From contig JBCDAV010000007.1 of the NCBI GenBank assembly GCA_039184865.1, forward strand, positions 124,001 to 188,000: DNA of 64,000 nucleotides. Direction: 5' to 3'. The DNA comes from Thermohalobaculum sp039184865. GTDB taxonomy: Bacteria; Pseudomonadota; Alphaproteobacteria; Rhodobacterales; Rhodobacteraceae. Positions 1 through 8,960 of the stretch are shown here, in pieces. A program made the position numbers and the translations under genes. A model generated the notes under the pieces. The model was not told the DNA's origin. It saw only the letters and a program-made list of their open reading frames with translations, and made no database searches. The number at the start of each line of letters is the position of its first letter. The stretch's first letter is position 1.

Positions 1-1030
1 GGTCGACGGCTGCCCGACAGACTGGCATCTGGTGCATTACGGCGAACGCGCCAAGGGCGGCGCCGGGCTGGTCTATGTCGAGATGACCTGCGTATCGGCG
101 GAAGGCCGGATCACGCCGGGATGTCCCGGTCTCTACGCGCCGGAGCACGAGATCGCCTGGAAGCGCGTCACCGACTTCATCCATGCTGAGACCGATGCCA
201 AGGTTTGCGCGCAGATCGGTCATGCCGGGCGCAAGGGCTCGACCCAGGTCGGCTGGGAGGAGATGGACGCCCCTTTGAGAGAGGGCAACTGGTCGCTGCT
301 GTCGGCCTCGGCGATCCCCTGGTCCGAGCGCAATCAGATGCCGAAGGCGATGGATCGGGACGACATGGATCAGGTGCGCGACCAGTTCGTCGCGGCAACA
401 GCGATGGCCGACCGGGCCGGGTTCGACATGGTCGAACTGCACGCCGCCCACGGATATCTGATCAGCAGCTTCATCTCGCCGCTGTCGAATGTGCGCCACG
501 ACGAATACGGCGGATCTCTGGAGAACCGGTTGCGCTATCCTCTCGAAGTGTTCGGAGCCATGCGCGCCATCTGGCCCGAGGCGAAGCCGATGTCGGTGCG
601 GATCTCGGCTTCGGACTGGGCGGGCGATGACGGTGTGACGCCGGAAGATGCCGAACTTATCGCCGTGGCATTTACCGAGGCCGGTGCGGACATCATCGAC
701 GTCTCGGCTGGCCAGACGTCGACGCAGGCAAAGCCGGTCTATGGCCGGATGTTCCAGACGCCGTTCAGTGACCGGATCCGCAACGAGCGTGGGGTCGCGA
801 CCATGGCGGTCGGCAACATCTACGAGCCGGATCATGTCAATTCGATCCTGATGGCCGGCCGGGCGGATCTCGTCTGTCTGGCCCGCCCGCACCTGGCGGA
901 TCCTTACTGGACGCTGCGCGCGGGCAGCCAGATCGGCGACCGGCAGGCACACTGGCCGAAACCGTATGAGGCAGGCCGCGATCAGGCGTGGCGTCTCACC
1001 GACCGTCAGGAGCAGGTGGGGCGCGTGTGA
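1..1030 (+). CDS. Old-yellow-enzyme flavin oxidoreductase, 5' truncated; probable C-terminal half of 2-aminobenzoyl-CoA monooxygenase/reductase
   Basis: The open frame runs in from the left edge (codons from base 2), so the N-terminus is missing; the GTG at 32 is internal. About 343 residues are visible. OYE hallmarks include GHAGRKGS, the HAAH active-site pair in ELHAAHGYLISSF, and the DEYGGSLENR loop that follows it, all typical of FMN-dependent NADH oxidoreductases. Known family: 2-aminobenzoyl-CoA monooxygenase/reductase (also annotated bifunctional salicylyl-CoA 5-hydroxylase/oxidoreductase) fuses an FAD monooxygenase to exactly such a domain. The downstream SDR, enoyl-CoA hydratase and aryl-CoA ligase fit that pathway. 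Whether the monooxygenase half is fused upstream cannot be seen here; a stand-alone OYE is the alternative. Confidence 0.8.
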   Translation, partial: VDGCPTDWHLVHYGERAKGGAGLVYVEMTCVSAEGRITPGCPGLYAPEHEIAWKRVTDFIHAETDAKVCAQIGHAGRKGSTQVGWEEMDAPLREGNWSLLSASAIPWSERNQMPKAMDRDDMDQVRDQFVAATAMADRAGFDMVELHAAHGYLISSFISPLSNVRHDEYGGSLENRLRYPLEVFGAMRAIWPEAKPMSVRISASDWAGDDGVTPEDAELIAVAFTEAGADIIDVSAGQTSTQAKPVYGRMFQTPFSDRIRNERGVATMAVGNIYEPDHVNSILMAGRADLVCLARPHLADPYWTLRAGSQIGDRQAHWPKPYEAGRDQAWRLTDRQEQVGRV

Positions 1031-1151
1031 TGCCAGAAAACCTTCCGTCATCGTCCTGTCTGATCGCAAATGCCGACCGCGCTGGACCGCGTCGCGGAAC
1101 CTCGGTCACTTCGGCGCAGCGCGCCGCTCAATCGCTGTCGGGAGGCGCGCG

Positions 1152-1898
1152 ATGAATCTCGAAGGAAAGACTGCCTTCGTCACCGGAGGTGGCACGGGCA
1201 TCGGCGCGGCCATCGCGCTGGGCCTCGCGGAACAAGGGGCCGAGGTCACGATCACCGGGCGGCGCGAGGGCCCACTGGAGAACGTCGAGGCGCAGTCTCC
1301 CCGCATCCGCTCGGCGCTGATGGATGTGAAGGACGAGAACTCCGTCGTTCAGACCATCGCCGATGCGGGACCGATTGACATCATGATCGCCAATGCGGGG
1401 GTCGCCGAAACGCAGCCCCTGAAGAAGACGACGCTGGAGTGGTGGAACCACGTTCTCGCGACGAACCTGACCGGAGTGATGCTCTGCCTGCGCGAAAGCG
1501 TCCCCGGCATGGCCGAGCGCGGCTGGGGCCGGGCCATTGCAATATCCTCGGTCGCCGGGCTGCACGGGTTCAAATACGGCGGAGCCTACACGGCCTCGAA
1601 GCACGGGGTGCTAGGGTTGGTCAAATCGGTCTCGGACGAGGTGATGACCAAGGGCGTCACCGTGAATGCGCTTTGCCCCGGCTATGTCGAGACGCCGATT
1701 GTCGATCGCGGCGCTGCCAACATCACGTCGAAAACGGGCATGTCCGACGAGGATGCCCGCCAGGAACTGGCCAATCTCAACCCGTTCGGTCGGCTGATCA
1801 CCGTCGACGAGGTCGCGGCCGCGGCGCTCTGGCTCTGCGGCCCGGGCTCGGGTGCCGTGACCGGCGTCGCCGTTCCCATCAACGGGGGTCAGGTTTGA
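1152..1898 (+). CDS. SDR-family dehydrogenase (probable hydroxyacyl-CoA step of the aminobenzoyl-CoA operon)
   Basis: A 248-residue classical short-chain dehydrogenase. The Rossmann motif TGGGTGIG lies near residue 12, the NAG motif is at ANAGV, and the catalytic Ser with YxxxK appears as ISS and YTASK; a C-terminal INGGQV ends the chain. The ATG at 1152 is preceded by GGAGG about seven bases upstream, so longer in-frame readings from 966 are not needed. The stop overlaps the TTG start of the MarR gene. Inferred role: NAD(P)-dependent oxidation of a hydroxyacyl-CoA intermediate in 2-aminobenzoate breakdown. Substrate is not readable from sequence. Confidence 0.85.
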   Translation: MNLEGKTAFVTGGGTGIGAAIALGLAEQGAEVTITGRREGPLENVEAQSPRIRSALMDVKDENSVVQTIADAGPIDIMIANAGVAETQPLKKTTLEWWNHVLATNLTGVMLCLRESVPGMAERGWGRAIAISSVAGLHGFKYGGAYTASKHGVLGLVKSVSDEVMTKGVTVNALCPGYVETPIVDRGAANITSKTGMSDEDARQELANLNPFGRLITVDEVAAAALWLCGPGSGAVTGVAVPINGGQV

Positions 1899-2365
1899 AG
1901 GACGCCAACACACCCGGACCCGAGTCCAAGGCGCGGCTGCGGCTCTGGCTCCGGCTGCTGCGCGTCTCGCGTGCGATCGAGGCCGAAATCCGGGAGAACC
2001 TTCGTCAGGATCATGCCTCCACGCTGCCGCGCTTCGACGTGATGTCGGCTTTGGATCGCTCGAAAACCGGTCTGAAGATGTCCGAGCTGTCCGGTCAACT
2101 CAGGGTCTCGAACGGCAACGTCACGGGCATTGTCGACCGGCTGGTTCAGGACGGGCTGGTCGAGCGTCTCGCGGTGCCAGGGGATCGTCGGGCAATGCTG
2201 GCGCGCCTGACAGATGCCGGTCAGGTCGCGTTCGCGACGATGGCGCACACGCATGAAGGCTGGATCGACGACATGCTGGGGGGGCTGTCCGGCGAGGAGG
2301 CCGAGGCGATGTCCGAAGCCCTGCGGTCGATCGCGGACCGGCTTGATCAAAGGAACGCCGGATGA
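1895..2365 (+). CDS. MarR-family transcriptional regulator
   Basis: A 156-residue winged-helix protein beginning at a TTG that overlaps the SDR stop (TTGA), so translation is probably coupled. The middle carries the MarR recognition region (MSELSGQLRVSNGNVTGIVD) followed by the wing with GDRRAMLARLT, which matches the family's DRR motif. Embedded within the catabolic operon it most likely represses it and responds to an aryl-CoA ligand, as known for MarR regulators of aromatic-CoA pathways; that ligand is an inference. No in-frame ATG fits better at the N-terminus. Confidence 0.85.
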   Translation: MKDANTPGPESKARLRLWLRLLRVSRAIEAEIRENLRQDHASTLPRFDVMSALDRSKTGLKMSELSGQLRVSNGNVTGIVDRLVQDGLVERLAVPGDRRAMLARLTDAGQVAFATMAHTHEGWIDDMLGGLSGEEAEAMSEALRSIADRLDQRNAG

Positions 2366-3174
2366 CCCGCATCTCCGACCTCAACCCCGCGCATTTCCGA
2401 TGCCGCATCGAGGGGCGGGTCGCGATCCTGCAACTCGACCGGCCGGACCGCAAAAACCCGTTGACCTTCGAGAGCTATGCCGAACTGCGCGACTGGTTCC
2501 GCGCGCTGCCTTACGCCGAGGACGTGGACGCGGTGGTGTTCGCGTCGAACGGCGGAAACTTCTGCTCCGGCGGCGATGTCCACGACATCATCGGCCCGCT
2601 GGTCGCGATGGAAATGAAGGAACTTCTCGCCTTCACGCGGATGACCGGCGATCTGGTCAAGGCAATGCTCGGATGTTCGCGGCCGGTCATCGCCGCCGTC
2701 GACGGCATATGCGTCGGCGCCGGCGCGATCATCGCCATGGCATCGGACATCCGGCTGGGCACGCCTGACGCGAAAACCGCCTTTCTGTTCACCCGCGTCG
2801 GACTGGCCGGTTGCGACATGGGCGCATGCGCGATGTTGCCAAGGATCATCGGCCAGGGACGCGCGGCGGATCTGCTCTACACCGGGCGTTCGTTCAATGC
2901 AGAGGAGGGCGAGCGCTGGGGCTGGTTCAACTGGCTCGTCGACCCCGATGAGCTGGAAGCCGACGCGATTGCCTACGCGCAACGTCTCGTCGCGGGGCCG
3001 ACCTTCGCCCACGGGATCACCAAGACCCAGATCAACCAGGAATGGTCGATGTCGCTTGAACAGGCCATCGAGGCCGAAGCGCAGGCGCAGGCGATCTGTA
3101 TGCAGACCGGCGACTTCGAGCGCGCCTACTGCGCCTTCGTCGCCAAGGAGAAGCCGGTATTCGAGGGCAACTGA
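2362..3174 (+). CDS. Enoyl-CoA hydratase/isomerase family protein
   Basis: A 270-residue crotonase-fold protein starting at an ATG that overlaps the MarR stop (ATGA). The oxyanion-hole segments are visible as NGGNFCSGGDVHD (about residues 64-76) and DGICVGAGAIIAMASDIRLG (about 114-133). The usual catalytic Glu of hydratases in the FGLPE-type segment is replaced in VGLAGCDMG, so the exact reaction (hydration, isomerisation or hydrolysis) is uncertain. Context suggests it works on a ring-reduced or ring-opened CoA ester from 2-aminobenzoyl-CoA. Its stop overlaps the start of the next gene by one base. Confidence 0.85.
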   Translation: MTRISDLNPAHFRCRIEGRVAILQLDRPDRKNPLTFESYAELRDWFRALPYAEDVDAVVFASNGGNFCSGGDVHDIIGPLVAMEMKELLAFTRMTGDLVKAMLGCSRPVIAAVDGICVGAGAIIAMASDIRLGTPDAKTAFLFTRVGLAGCDMGACAMLPRIIGQGRAADLLYTGRSFNAEEGERWGWFNWLVDPDELEADAIAYAQRLVAGPTFAHGITKTQINQEWSMSLEQAIEAEAQAQAICMQTGDFERAYCAFVAKEKPVFEGN

Positions 3175-3992
3175 TGCAGGACAGCGCGCCAGACCCCGAT
3201 CTGCGCCCGGAGATGGACTACACCGACTATCTCCGGCTCGACCGCGTACTGGATGCGCAGGTGCCGCTTTCCGATGCGCCCGACGAATTGCTGTTCATCA
3301 TCCAGCACCAGGCATCGGAATTGTGGATGAAGCTCGTGCTGCACGAACTGACAGCAGCGCGCGATGCGATCTCGCAAGACCGTCTGCCAGAAGCTTTCAA
3401 GGGCATCTCGCGCTGCGCCCGGATCTTCGAGCAGTTGAACGGCGCCTGGGACGTGCTGCGGACCATGACGCCCTCGGACTACACGACATTTCGCGAGGCG
3501 CTCGGACAAAGCTCTGGCTTCCAGTCGGTACAGTACCGGCTGATCGAGTTCGTCCTGGGAAACCGAGATCCGTCCAAGGTCGAACTGCACCGCGACCGGC
3601 CTTCCGACTCCGCGCGGCTGGGACGAGAACTCCGGGCGCCGTCGCTATACGACGCCGCGCTGGCTTGTGCGCACCGGCAGGGTCTCGACGTCCCGGCCAC
3701 GGTTCTGTCGCGCGACCGCACGCAGCCGCACGGGGTGGACGAGCGCATCATCAGTGTCTGGGCGGAGGTCTATCGCGACCCGGCCACCTACTGGAACCTC
3801 TACGAACTCGCCGAAAAACTGGTCGATCTCGAGGACTACTTCCGCCGCTGGCGCTTCAACCACGTGACCACCGTCGAGCGCGTCATCGGGTTGAAGCAGG
3901 GCACCGGGGGATCCGCGGGCGTCGGCTATCTCAAGAAGATGATGGAGGTCGAACTGTTCCCGGACCTCTGGCGCGTCAGAACGGAGTTGTGA
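3174..3992 (+). CDS. kynA: Tryptophan 2,3-dioxygenase
   Basis: A 272-residue heme enzyme that opens the indole ring of L-tryptophan to N-formylkynurenine, the first step of the kynurenine pathway in the cytoplasm. Visible family features are the active-site His45 in FIIQHQASELWMKL, the substrate-carboxylate Arg122 in SVQYRLIEF, and the proximal heme His230 in RWRFNHVTTVERVIG, followed by the GTGGSAGVGYLKK loop. Length is normal. It lies between the hydratase (one-base overlap) and the CoA ligase (one base apart), so tryptophan breakdown and anthranilate breakdown appear to be co-transcribed. Formamidase and kynureninase are not in the window. Confidence 0.95.
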   Translation: MQDSAPDPDLRPEMDYTDYLRLDRVLDAQVPLSDAPDELLFIIQHQASELWMKLVLHELTAARDAISQDRLPEAFKGISRCARIFEQLNGAWDVLRTMTPSDYTTFREALGQSSGFQSVQYRLIEFVLGNRDPSKVELHRDRPSDSARLGRELRAPSLYDAALACAHRQGLDVPATVLSRDRTQPHGVDERIISVWAEVYRDPATYWNLYELAEKLVDLEDYFRRWRFNHVTTVERVIGLKQGTGGSAGVGYLKKMMEVELFPDLWRVRTEL

Positions 3993-3993
3993 G

Positions 3994-5634
3994 ATGAGCG
4001 CCTCCGCCTCTCTCGGCCCCTCCGCCCATGTCGACACCTTCGCGCGGGACAACCTGCCGCCGCCAGATCAATGGCCCGAGTTTCTTCTCGACGGCTTTGA
4101 CTATCCCGAGCAACTGAACGCCGCCGTCGAATTGACGGACGCGTGCGTCGCGGCGGGCCACGGGGACCGGATTGCGCTGATCGGCAACGGACGCCAGCGC
4201 ACCTACAAGGAACTGACCGACTGGACCAACCGCATCGCGCGCGCGCTGGTCGAGGATTACGGCATCGTGCCGGGCAACCGCGTCCTGATCCGCTCGGCAA
4301 ACAATCCGGCGATGGTCGCGTGCTGGCTGGCGGCGACCAAGGCTGGAGCGGTGGTGGTCAACACGATGCCGATGCTTCGGGCCGGCGAACTGACGAAGAT
4401 CGTCGACAAGGCCGAGATCTCTCTGGCGCTCTGCGACACCCGGCTGATGGACGAACTGGTGGCCTGCGCCAAGGACAGCACGTTCCTGCAAAAGGTGATC
4501 GGCTTCGACGGCACGGCGAACCACGATGCCGAACTGGATCGCGCAGCGCTCGGTAAGCCCGTGACCTTCGATGCGGTTGCGACCGGCCGCGACGACGTTG
4601 CGTTGCTCGGGTTCACCTCCGGCACCACCGGCGCGCCCAAGGCCACCATGCATTTCCATCGCGATCTGCTGATCATCGCCGACGGCTATGCGCGCGACGT
4701 CCTCGGCGTCATGCCTGACGACGTGTTCGTGGGATCGCCGCCGCTCGCGTTCACCTTCGGTCTCGGCGGCCTCGCCGTGTTCCCTCTGCGCTTTGGCGCG
4801 ACCGCCTGTCTGCTCGAACAGGCAAGCCCGCCCAACATGGTCGAGATCATTCAGGAGCACCGCGCCACGGTCAGCTTCACCGCCCCGACCGCATATCGCG
4901 CGATGTTGGCGGCCATGGAGGAGGGCGCCGACCTGTCTTCGCTGCGCGCCGCCGTTTCGGCCGGCGAGACCTTGCCCGCACCTGTCTACGACGACTGGAT
5001 GCGCAAGACCGGCAAACCGATGCTCGACGGGATCGGCGCGACCGAGATGCTGCACATCTTCATCTCCAATCGCTTCGACGATCACGCGCCTGCCTGCACC
5101 GGGCGCCCGATCGCGGGCTACACTGCGAAGGTGGTTGACGATTCCATGAACGAAGTGCCCCGAGGCACCGTCGGGCGGCTCGCGGTGCGTGGCCCGACAG
5201 GCTGCCGATACCTCGCTGATGACCGCCAAGCAGCCTACGTGCAGGACGGCTGGAACCTGACCGGGGATGCGTTCTGGCAGGACGATGCAGGCGCCTTCCA
5301 CTTCGCCGCGCGCAACGACGACATGATCATCTCGTCCGGATACAACATCGCCGGGCCGGAGGTCGAAGCCGCATTGCTCAGTCATCCGGACGTCTCCGAA
5401 TGCGCGGTGGTCGGCGCTCCCGATGAAGAGCGCGGCCAGATCGTCCAGGCACACGTCGTCTTGAATGCGAACGCCATCGGTGACGAGGCACTGATCAAGC
5501 AGTTGCAGGACCACGTGAAGACCACGATCGCACCGTTCAAGTACCCGCGTTCGATCGTTTTCACCGATGAATTGCCGAAGACCCAGACCGGCAAGATCCA
5601 GCGGTTCAGACTGAAGGAGCCGACCGATGCATGA
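3994..5634 (+). CDS. Aryl-CoA ligase, probable 2-aminobenzoate-CoA ligase
   Basis: A 546-residue ANL-superfamily acid:CoA ligase. The ATP-binding A3 motif is TSGTTGAPKATMH near residues 207-219, the A5 segment GIGATEMLHIF near 347, and the C-terminal catalytic lysine sits in LPKTQTGKIQRFR near 534. This subfamily (benzoate- and 2-aminobenzoate-CoA ligases) activates aromatic acids as CoA thioesters. Neighbouring tryptophan dioxygenase and the OYE-type gene make anthranilate the most likely substrate. Benzoate or salicylate remain possible. The 3' end overlaps the RidA-like gene by eight bases. Confidence 0.88.
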   Translation: MSASASLGPSAHVDTFARDNLPPPDQWPEFLLDGFDYPEQLNAAVELTDACVAAGHGDRIALIGNGRQRTYKELTDWTNRIARALVEDYGIVPGNRVLIRSANNPAMVACWLAATKAGAVVVNTMPMLRAGELTKIVDKAEISLALCDTRLMDELVACAKDSTFLQKVIGFDGTANHDAELDRAALGKPVTFDAVATGRDDVALLGFTSGTTGAPKATMHFHRDLLIIADGYARDVLGVMPDDVFVGSPPLAFTFGLGGLAVFPLRFGATACLLEQASPPNMVEIIQEHRATVSFTAPTAYRAMLAAMEEGADLSSLRAAVSAGETLPAPVYDDWMRKTGKPMLDGIGATEMLHIFISNRFDDHAPACTGRPIAGYTAKVVDDSMNEVPRGTVGRLAVRGPTGCRYLADDRQAAYVQDGWNLTGDAFWQDDAGAFHFAARNDDMIISSGYNIAGPEVEAALLSHPDVSECAVVGAPDEERGQIVQAHVVLNANAIGDEALIKQLQDHVKTTIAPFKYPRSIVFTDELPKTQTGKIQRFRLKEPTDA

Positions 5635-6022
5635 GGTCATTCAACCGGATGGATGGAAGCCTGCCAAAGGCTACGCTAACGGCATTCTGGCGACCGGCCG
5701 CACGCTCTATGTCGGCGGACAGATCGGCTGGACGGCCGCGCAGGAATTCGAAACCGACGATTTCGTCGGTCAGGTCGCCCAGGCGCTCCGCAACATTGTC
5801 GACGTTGTCGAAGCGGCCGGCGGCAAGCCCGAAGACATCGTGCGACTGACATGGTTCCTGATGGACAAGGCGGAATATATGGCGCGCCAGAAAGAGCTGG
5901 GCGGGGTCTATCGCGACGTGCTGGGACGGCACTTCCCGGCCATGTCGCTCTTCGTGATTTCCGGCCTGCTCGAGGATCGCGCCAAGGTCGAGATCGAGGC
6001 GACCGCCGTAATTCCAGAGTAA
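5627..6022 (+). CDS. RidA-family (YjgF/UK114) protein
   Basis: A 131-residue RidA-like protein. It carries the GGQIGW and VRLTWFLMDKAEY segments typical of the family, and ends in VEIEATAVIPE. RidA proteins hydrolyse reactive enamine/imine intermediates; some operon-linked members act as deaminases on amino-aromatic products. As the last gene of this operon, overlapping the ligase by eight bases, it plausibly removes an enamine produced after dearomatisation of 2-aminobenzoyl-CoA. The canonical RidA arginine that contacts carboxylates is not obvious in the end segment, so it may be a paralogous subfamily with a different substrate. Confidence 0.85.
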   Translation: MHEVIQPDGWKPAKGYANGILATGRTLYVGGQIGWTAAQEFETDDFVGQVAQALRNIVDVVEAAGGKPEDIVRLTWFLMDKAEYMARQKELGGVYRDVLGRHFPAMSLFVISGLLEDRAKVEIEATAVIPE

Positions 6023-6040
6023 GCCCCGCTCAGGCTGGGC

Positions 6041-7270
6041 CTAAGCCTGCACGGTTCCGTCGCTGACCCATCGGTCGAAGAGCGTCAACACGGCCTTCGC
6101 GAACTCGGGATCGTTGATGTGGGCATCGACCTGAATCAACCGGTTGGCGGGTATCACCTTGCGCATCTCATCGAAGAATGCGCTCTGGGCGTCAGGATCA
6201 TGCGCGGGCTCGCCCGGCTTGTCCCATCCCTCGATCCCGCCAAGCGGCAGGAAGACCTGAACCGGAGCCGTCGACGGGGCGATGCGACGGGCGATCTCGC
6301 GTGCGGTCTCGCGGCGTTCCTCGGCATTCAGCCCCGAGGACTTGATAAGCCGGTTGTGCGCATGGAACGGACGATCCTGATAGCGCTCAGGGATCTCCTG
6401 CCACCCAGCAAAGTCGATCAGGTCGAGACAGCCCGGCGCGATCATCTGCGGAATGCCGGCGTGGGCCGCGCCGAGCATCCGGTCGGGTCCCGCATGAACG
6501 ACCGACCCTACCATCAGGTTCCCGACTTCCGGCAGCGCGAAGTCCATCACGCAGGCAAAGCCGCGCTTCGCCGCGATGCTCTCGTACGCCATCCCGCCCA
6601 TTCCGGTGGCATGAAATATCGCGACCTCAAAGCCGCGATCCTCGAGCGCGGGCTTCAGATGCTTCATGTAGCTCAGGCACGAAGATCCAAGCGACGTCAT
6701 CCCGATGACCGGACGGTCGGAGACCGGCGGTTCGACCGCACGCGCGGCTCCGAGAACCGCGCCCGCCGCTTGCGAAAGCGACGCCTTGCAGACCGAATTG
6801 AGACCGTAGAGCCCGCCCGCCCAGAGGATCATCTGAATGTCGGACGACAGCCGGTCCGGCGGGATCAGCGGGGAGAACGACACGGTCGAGACCACGTATT
6901 TCGGCACACCCATCGGCAGGGCCTGACAGACATCCAGCGCCAGATCCGTGCCCATCGTTCCACCCAGAAGGATGACCCCGTCGATACACCCGTCCCGGTG
7001 CAGATCCGCGGTAAGGCGCGACGCGCCGAGCGCCATGATCTGCATGGCGGTGTTCTCGTCCTCAGTGGCAATCGCCGCTTCGATCGAGCTGTCCGCGGCC
7101 GTGGCCACGTCATCCTTGGACACATCGCAGTGTGCCGTCGGATCGCCGAGCACGCTCACGTCCATGGTCAGGACATGACCGCCCTGCCCCCGTATGCACT
7201 CCGCCATGTAGGTGAGTTCGGCGTCCTTGGTGTCCCATGTGCCGACGATCAGGATGGTCTTGTCGGGCAT
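6041..7270 (-). CDS. Tm-1-like ATP-binding domain protein (UPF0261 family)
   Basis: A 409-residue protein matching the UPF0261/Tm-1-like family: N-terminal ILIVGTWDTKDAEL, the GGTMGTDLA segment near residue 104, GMTSLGSS near the middle, and a C-terminal QVFLPLGGIEGWDKPG block. Plant Tm-1 binds ATP and blocks a viral replicase, but the bacterial proteins have no established role and often sit beside catabolic genes. It converges on the RidA gene; a short hairpin (6031-6049) overlaps its stop region. It is divergent from the aminotransferase gene that follows, with about 130 bases between. Confidence 0.85.
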   Translation of the reverse strand: MPDKTILIVGTWDTKDAELTYMAECIRGQGGHVLTMDVSVLGDPTAHCDVSKDDVATAADSSIEAAIATEDENTAMQIMALGASRLTADLHRDGCIDGVILLGGTMGTDLALDVCQALPMGVPKYVVSTVSFSPLIPPDRLSSDIQMILWAGGLYGLNSVCKASLSQAAGAVLGAARAVEPPVSDRPVIGMTSLGSSCLSYMKHLKPALEDRGFEVAIFHATGMGGMAYESIAAKRGFACVMDFALPEVGNLMVGSVVHAGPDRMLGAAHAGIPQMIAPGCLDLIDFAGWQEIPERYQDRPFHAHNRLIKSSGLNAEERRETAREIARRIAPSTAPVQVFLPLGGIEGWDKPGEPAHDPDAQSAFFDEMRKVIPANRLIQVDAHINDPEFAKAVLTLFDRWVSDGTVQA

Positions 7271-7400
7271 GGTACCTCCCTGGTGCCGGGACTTCGATCA
7301 GGCGGCTTTCCACTTCTCCGGCGCAGATGAAAACGATTGTCGCCTTCCCGCGATGCTGTCAAACTTCCCTCGTGATTTCCCCGCAGCGAAGGGCGTTGGC

Positions 7401-8753
7401 ATGAAGGACGACAATTTCCTCAAGGAAAACAATGCCCGCCACATGTGGCATCCGATGGGCCATCCGGGAAAACTGCAGAAGGATGTGCCGGTCATCATCA
7501 CCGGGGCCGACGGGTGCCATATCACCGATATCGACGGGCATCGCGCCATCGACGCGGTCGGGGGGCTCTGGAACGTGAACCTAGGCTACTCCTGCGAGCC
7601 AGTGAAGTCCGCGATCGCGGCGCAATTGGACACGCTACCCTATTACTCGGCGTTCGCGGGAACGTCGAACGACGCGGCGATCGAACTGTCCTGGGAATTG
7701 CGCAACTGGTTCGCCGTCGAAGGCATGGGCCGGGCGTTTTTCACCTCGGGCGGATCCGACTCGATCGAGACGGCGTTGCGCCTCGCGCGGCAATATCACA
7801 AGATCAAGGGAGAGCCCGGGCGCACCAAGTTCCTGAGCCTGAAGAAGGGCTATCACGGCACCCATTTCGGGGGCGCTTCGGTCAACGGCAACAACCGCTT
7901 TCGGACCAGCTACGAGCCGCTCCTGACCGGCTGTCATCATCTGCCCGCGCCCTATCCCTATCGCGACCCGCACGGGATCACCGATCCGGCAGCCCTGGCA
8001 CAGCACATCTTAGAGACCGCCGAGGACGAGATCGCGTTTCAGGGTGCCGGGACGATTGCCGCGTTCATCATGGAGCCCATTCTCGGCGCCGGCGGAGTGC
8101 ACGTCCCGCATGAAAGCCTGATGCCGGGAATGCGCGAGATCTGCTCGAAGCACGGCATTCTGATGATCGCCGACGAGGTGATCACCGGGTTTGGACGCAG
8201 CGGACACTGGAGCGGGTCGCGCCATTGGGGCGTGGCGCCCGACATGATGTGCACCGCCAAGGCAATCACCAACGGTTACTTTCCGTTCGGTGCGGCGATG
8301 ATCTCGGAACCCGTCGCCGAGGTGTTCGAGCGATCCGGCGCCGAAGGCTTCGTCGGTCATGGCTACACCTATTCGGGACACCCGGTCGGTGCCGCGGCGG
8401 CGCTGGCCTGTCTGGCCGAGACACGACGCCTCGATGTTGCAACGAACGCAGCGGCGCGCGGGACACAGCTTTTCGAGGGGTTCAAGGCGCTTCAGGAAAG
8501 CCACGAAGTAATCGGCGATGTGCGCGGCGGACACGGCTTGATGACGGCGATCGAACTGGTCTCGGACCGCGCAGCGAAGATCGCCGTTGCACCGGATGTC
8601 GGGCTGAAGGTGCAGGCCCTGACGTATGAGCACGGCGTGATGATCCGGGCCTCAGGGGCAAACCTGATCATCTCGCCGCCTCTGGTCCTGTCGGAGGCGG
8701 AGGCAGACGAAATCATCGGCGCCATCGATGCAGCGCTTTCGGGGCTCAACTGA
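7401..8753 (+). CDS. Class III PLP-dependent aminotransferase
   Basis: A 450-residue omega-aminotransferase-type enzyme. The ATG at 7401 is chosen because homologous chains begin around NNARHMWHPM; the open frame extends farther upstream without need. Family signposts are FTSGGSDSIETALRLAR (phosphate binding), YHGTHFGG, the PLP-ring aspartate in LMIADEVITGFGRSG, and the Schiff-base lysine in AKAITNGYFPFGA. Such enzymes transfer terminal or alpha amino groups to pyruvate or similar acceptors; beta-alanine, taurine or polyamine derivatives are common donors, and the sequence does not decide. The neighbour on the other side is a Tm-1-like gene, divergently transcribed. Confidence 0.88.
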   Translation: MKDDNFLKENNARHMWHPMGHPGKLQKDVPVIITGADGCHITDIDGHRAIDAVGGLWNVNLGYSCEPVKSAIAAQLDTLPYYSAFAGTSNDAAIELSWELRNWFAVEGMGRAFFTSGGSDSIETALRLARQYHKIKGEPGRTKFLSLKKGYHGTHFGGASVNGNNRFRTSYEPLLTGCHHLPAPYPYRDPHGITDPAALAQHILETAEDEIAFQGAGTIAAFIMEPILGAGGVHVPHESLMPGMREICSKHGILMIADEVITGFGRSGHWSGSRHWGVAPDMMCTAKAITNGYFPFGAAMISEPVAEVFERSGAEGFVGHGYTYSGHPVGAAAALACLAETRRLDVATNAAARGTQLFEGFKALQESHEVIGDVRGGHGLMTAIELVSDRAAKIAVAPDVGLKVQALTYEHGVMIRASGANLIISPPLVLSEAEADEIIGAIDAALSGLN

Positions 8754-8960
8754 CGGTCGCGGCGATTTCAACTCGCCGGTCCGGTCAGGTCAGCTAGCCT
8801 CAACCGAACCGACCCGCACGTAAGCGCCAATCCCTAACGAAGATGATCGGTCGCAAGCGGCTCATTGAAGAGACACCGCGCTGCACGTCCCCGCCGATCC
8901 AGGACGCAAATCGTTCCTCAGCCCAACATCACCCAATGATCGATATCGGCCGACGCCACG

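Noticed and set aside
3976..5640. A 554-codon minus-strand open frame
   Set aside because: Antisense to the aryl-CoA ligase with intact ANL motifs; no domain of its own.
6031..6049. Hairpin CAGGCT...AGCCTG as a terminator
   Set aside because: Only six pairs, no T-tract, and it overlaps the stop of the Tm-1-like gene; too weak to call.
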